From Cyclobacteriaceae bacterium (lineage in GTDB: Bacteria; Bacteroidota; Bacteroidia; Cytophagales; Cyclobacteriaceae), in the NCBI GenBank assembly GCA_030589835.1, contig JAUUZS010000223.1, positions 1-7,012 of the forward strand: a DNA stretch of 7,012 nucleotides, given 5' to 3'. A model generated the notes under the pieces. It searched no databases, had not been told where the DNA came from, and worked only from the letters and a program-made list of their open reading frames with translations. How positions within the stretch are numbered: position 1 is the first letter of the stretch; each line of letters starts with the position of its first letter. Shown here in pieces: positions 6,422 through 7,012 of this stretch. A program made the position numbers and the translations under genes.

Positions 6422-7012
6422 ATGAAAATTTGTACACAATGCCGAATTATCCTTTATAGGCCGGTTAAAAAGTATTTTGCTATGAGACTTACAGTTTATT
6501 TATTATTCCTGAGCATTCTACAGGTTGCTGCCTCCTCAGCATATTCACAGGCTGATAAAGTAACGATTCATGCACAAGACAAACCAGTAAAGGAGATCTT
6601 AAATGAAATACAGGAAAAAAGCAGCTACCGGTTTTTTTATAGCTACGACCTCATAGATTTAAATAAAAGAATAAATATTGCTTCGAAGAACAAATCTATA
6701 GAATCAGTGCTTGGTGATATTTCCATCCAATCCGGAATTAACTATCAGATTTTGGAGGATAATCTTATTGTGATATCTCCTGCTGCAAAAGCGCAGACTC
6801 GAAAAGTTACCGGGCGAATCACCTCATTGTTGGACGGTGAGGGCATTCCCGGGGTAAATGTGGTGATTCAAGGCTCATCAAGTGGCACGATTACTGATTT
6901 GGATGGAAATTATACCCTTGATATAGAAGGAGAAAATTCAATTTTGGTTTTCTCATATGTAGGGTATACAACTGAGGAGATTATAGTTGGAAATCAGAGT
7001 GTCATTAATGTA
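6422..7012 (+). CDS. SusC-like TonB-dependent outer-membrane receptor with STN domain (3' truncated)
   Basis: The frame is open from ATG 6422 to the window end, giving the first 197 residues of a protein that in this family exceeds 1000. After a basic stretch RPVKKYFAMRL (13-23) comes a signal-peptide core (VYLLFLSILQVAASSA, 25-40) with likely cleavage near AYSQA (40-44). Such long N-termini are common in Bacteroidota receptors; ATG 6482 (Met21) is an alternative start. Residues 46-119 form an STN domain (KVTIHAQDKPVKEILNEI at 46-63, then SYRFFYSYDL and SVLGDISIQSGINYQI), the periplasmic part that talks to FecR. Residues 129-197 are the carboxypeptidase-regulatory-like domain (VTGRITS, GIPGVNVVIQGSSSGTITD, DGNYTLDI, FSYVGYTTEEI) found in SusC proteins. 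The TonB plug and barrel lie beyond the edge. It imports a glycan, peptide or other large ligand with a SusD partner expected downstream; the ligand is unknown. Confidence 0.93.
   Translation, partial: MKICTQCRIILYRPVKKYFAMRLTVYLLFLSILQVAASSAYSQADKVTIHAQDKPVKEILNEIQEKSSYRFFYSYDLIDLNKRINIASKNKSIESVLGDISIQSGINYQILEDNLIVISPAAKAQTRKVTGRITSLLDGEGIPGVNVVIQGSSSGTITDLDGNYTLDIEGENSILVFSYVGYTTEEIIVGNQSVINV

Overview
The window reads as a piece of a Bacteroidota chromosome, probably Cytophagales or a relative, though the order is a guess. The evidence is an ECF sigma factor, a FecR-type anti-sigma factor and a SusC-type TonB-dependent receptor with an STN domain in a row, all of the Bacteroidota type, in AT-rich DNA with weak Shine-Dalgarno sites. 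Every gene lies on the + strand. No rRNA, tRNA or CRISPR array was seen.

Left part (1-4409): a small-molecule catabolic cluster. It holds the C-terminal part of a class III (glutamate-1-semialdehyde aminomutase-like) PLP aminotransferase, a 242-bp gap, an FGGY-family sugar kinase, a class II (FucA-like) aldolase 11 nt further on, and an MFS permease that resembles the animal FLVCR/SLC49 choline, ethanolamine and heme transporter family. The simplest reading is uptake, amino-group removal or transfer, phosphorylation, then aldol cleavage to a triose phosphate and an aldehyde. The substrate is unknown and I do not recognise this combination as a named pathway.

Between the aldolase and the permease sits a strongly palindromic element of about 140 bp (3038-3177). 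It has near-perfect terminal inverted repeats and is flanked by a direct repeat GAATTA(G), as expected of a non-autonomous mobile element (MITE-like). Removing it restores a 21-nt intergenic spacer with an intact ribosome binding site, so it appears to have landed inside a compact operon.

Right part (4422-7012): an AT-only hairpin probably ends the first operon. A cell-surface-signalling module follows: ECF sigma factor (4542-5144), anti-sigma FecR protein with one membrane span (5199-6296), and the start of the SusC-like receptor (6422 to the window edge). In such modules ligand binding at the outer-membrane receptor is relayed through its STN domain to FecR, which releases the sigma factor to transcribe the receptor operon. 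Whether the module serves the left-hand catabolic cluster is not shown by the sequence; adjacency and shared orientation are the only link.
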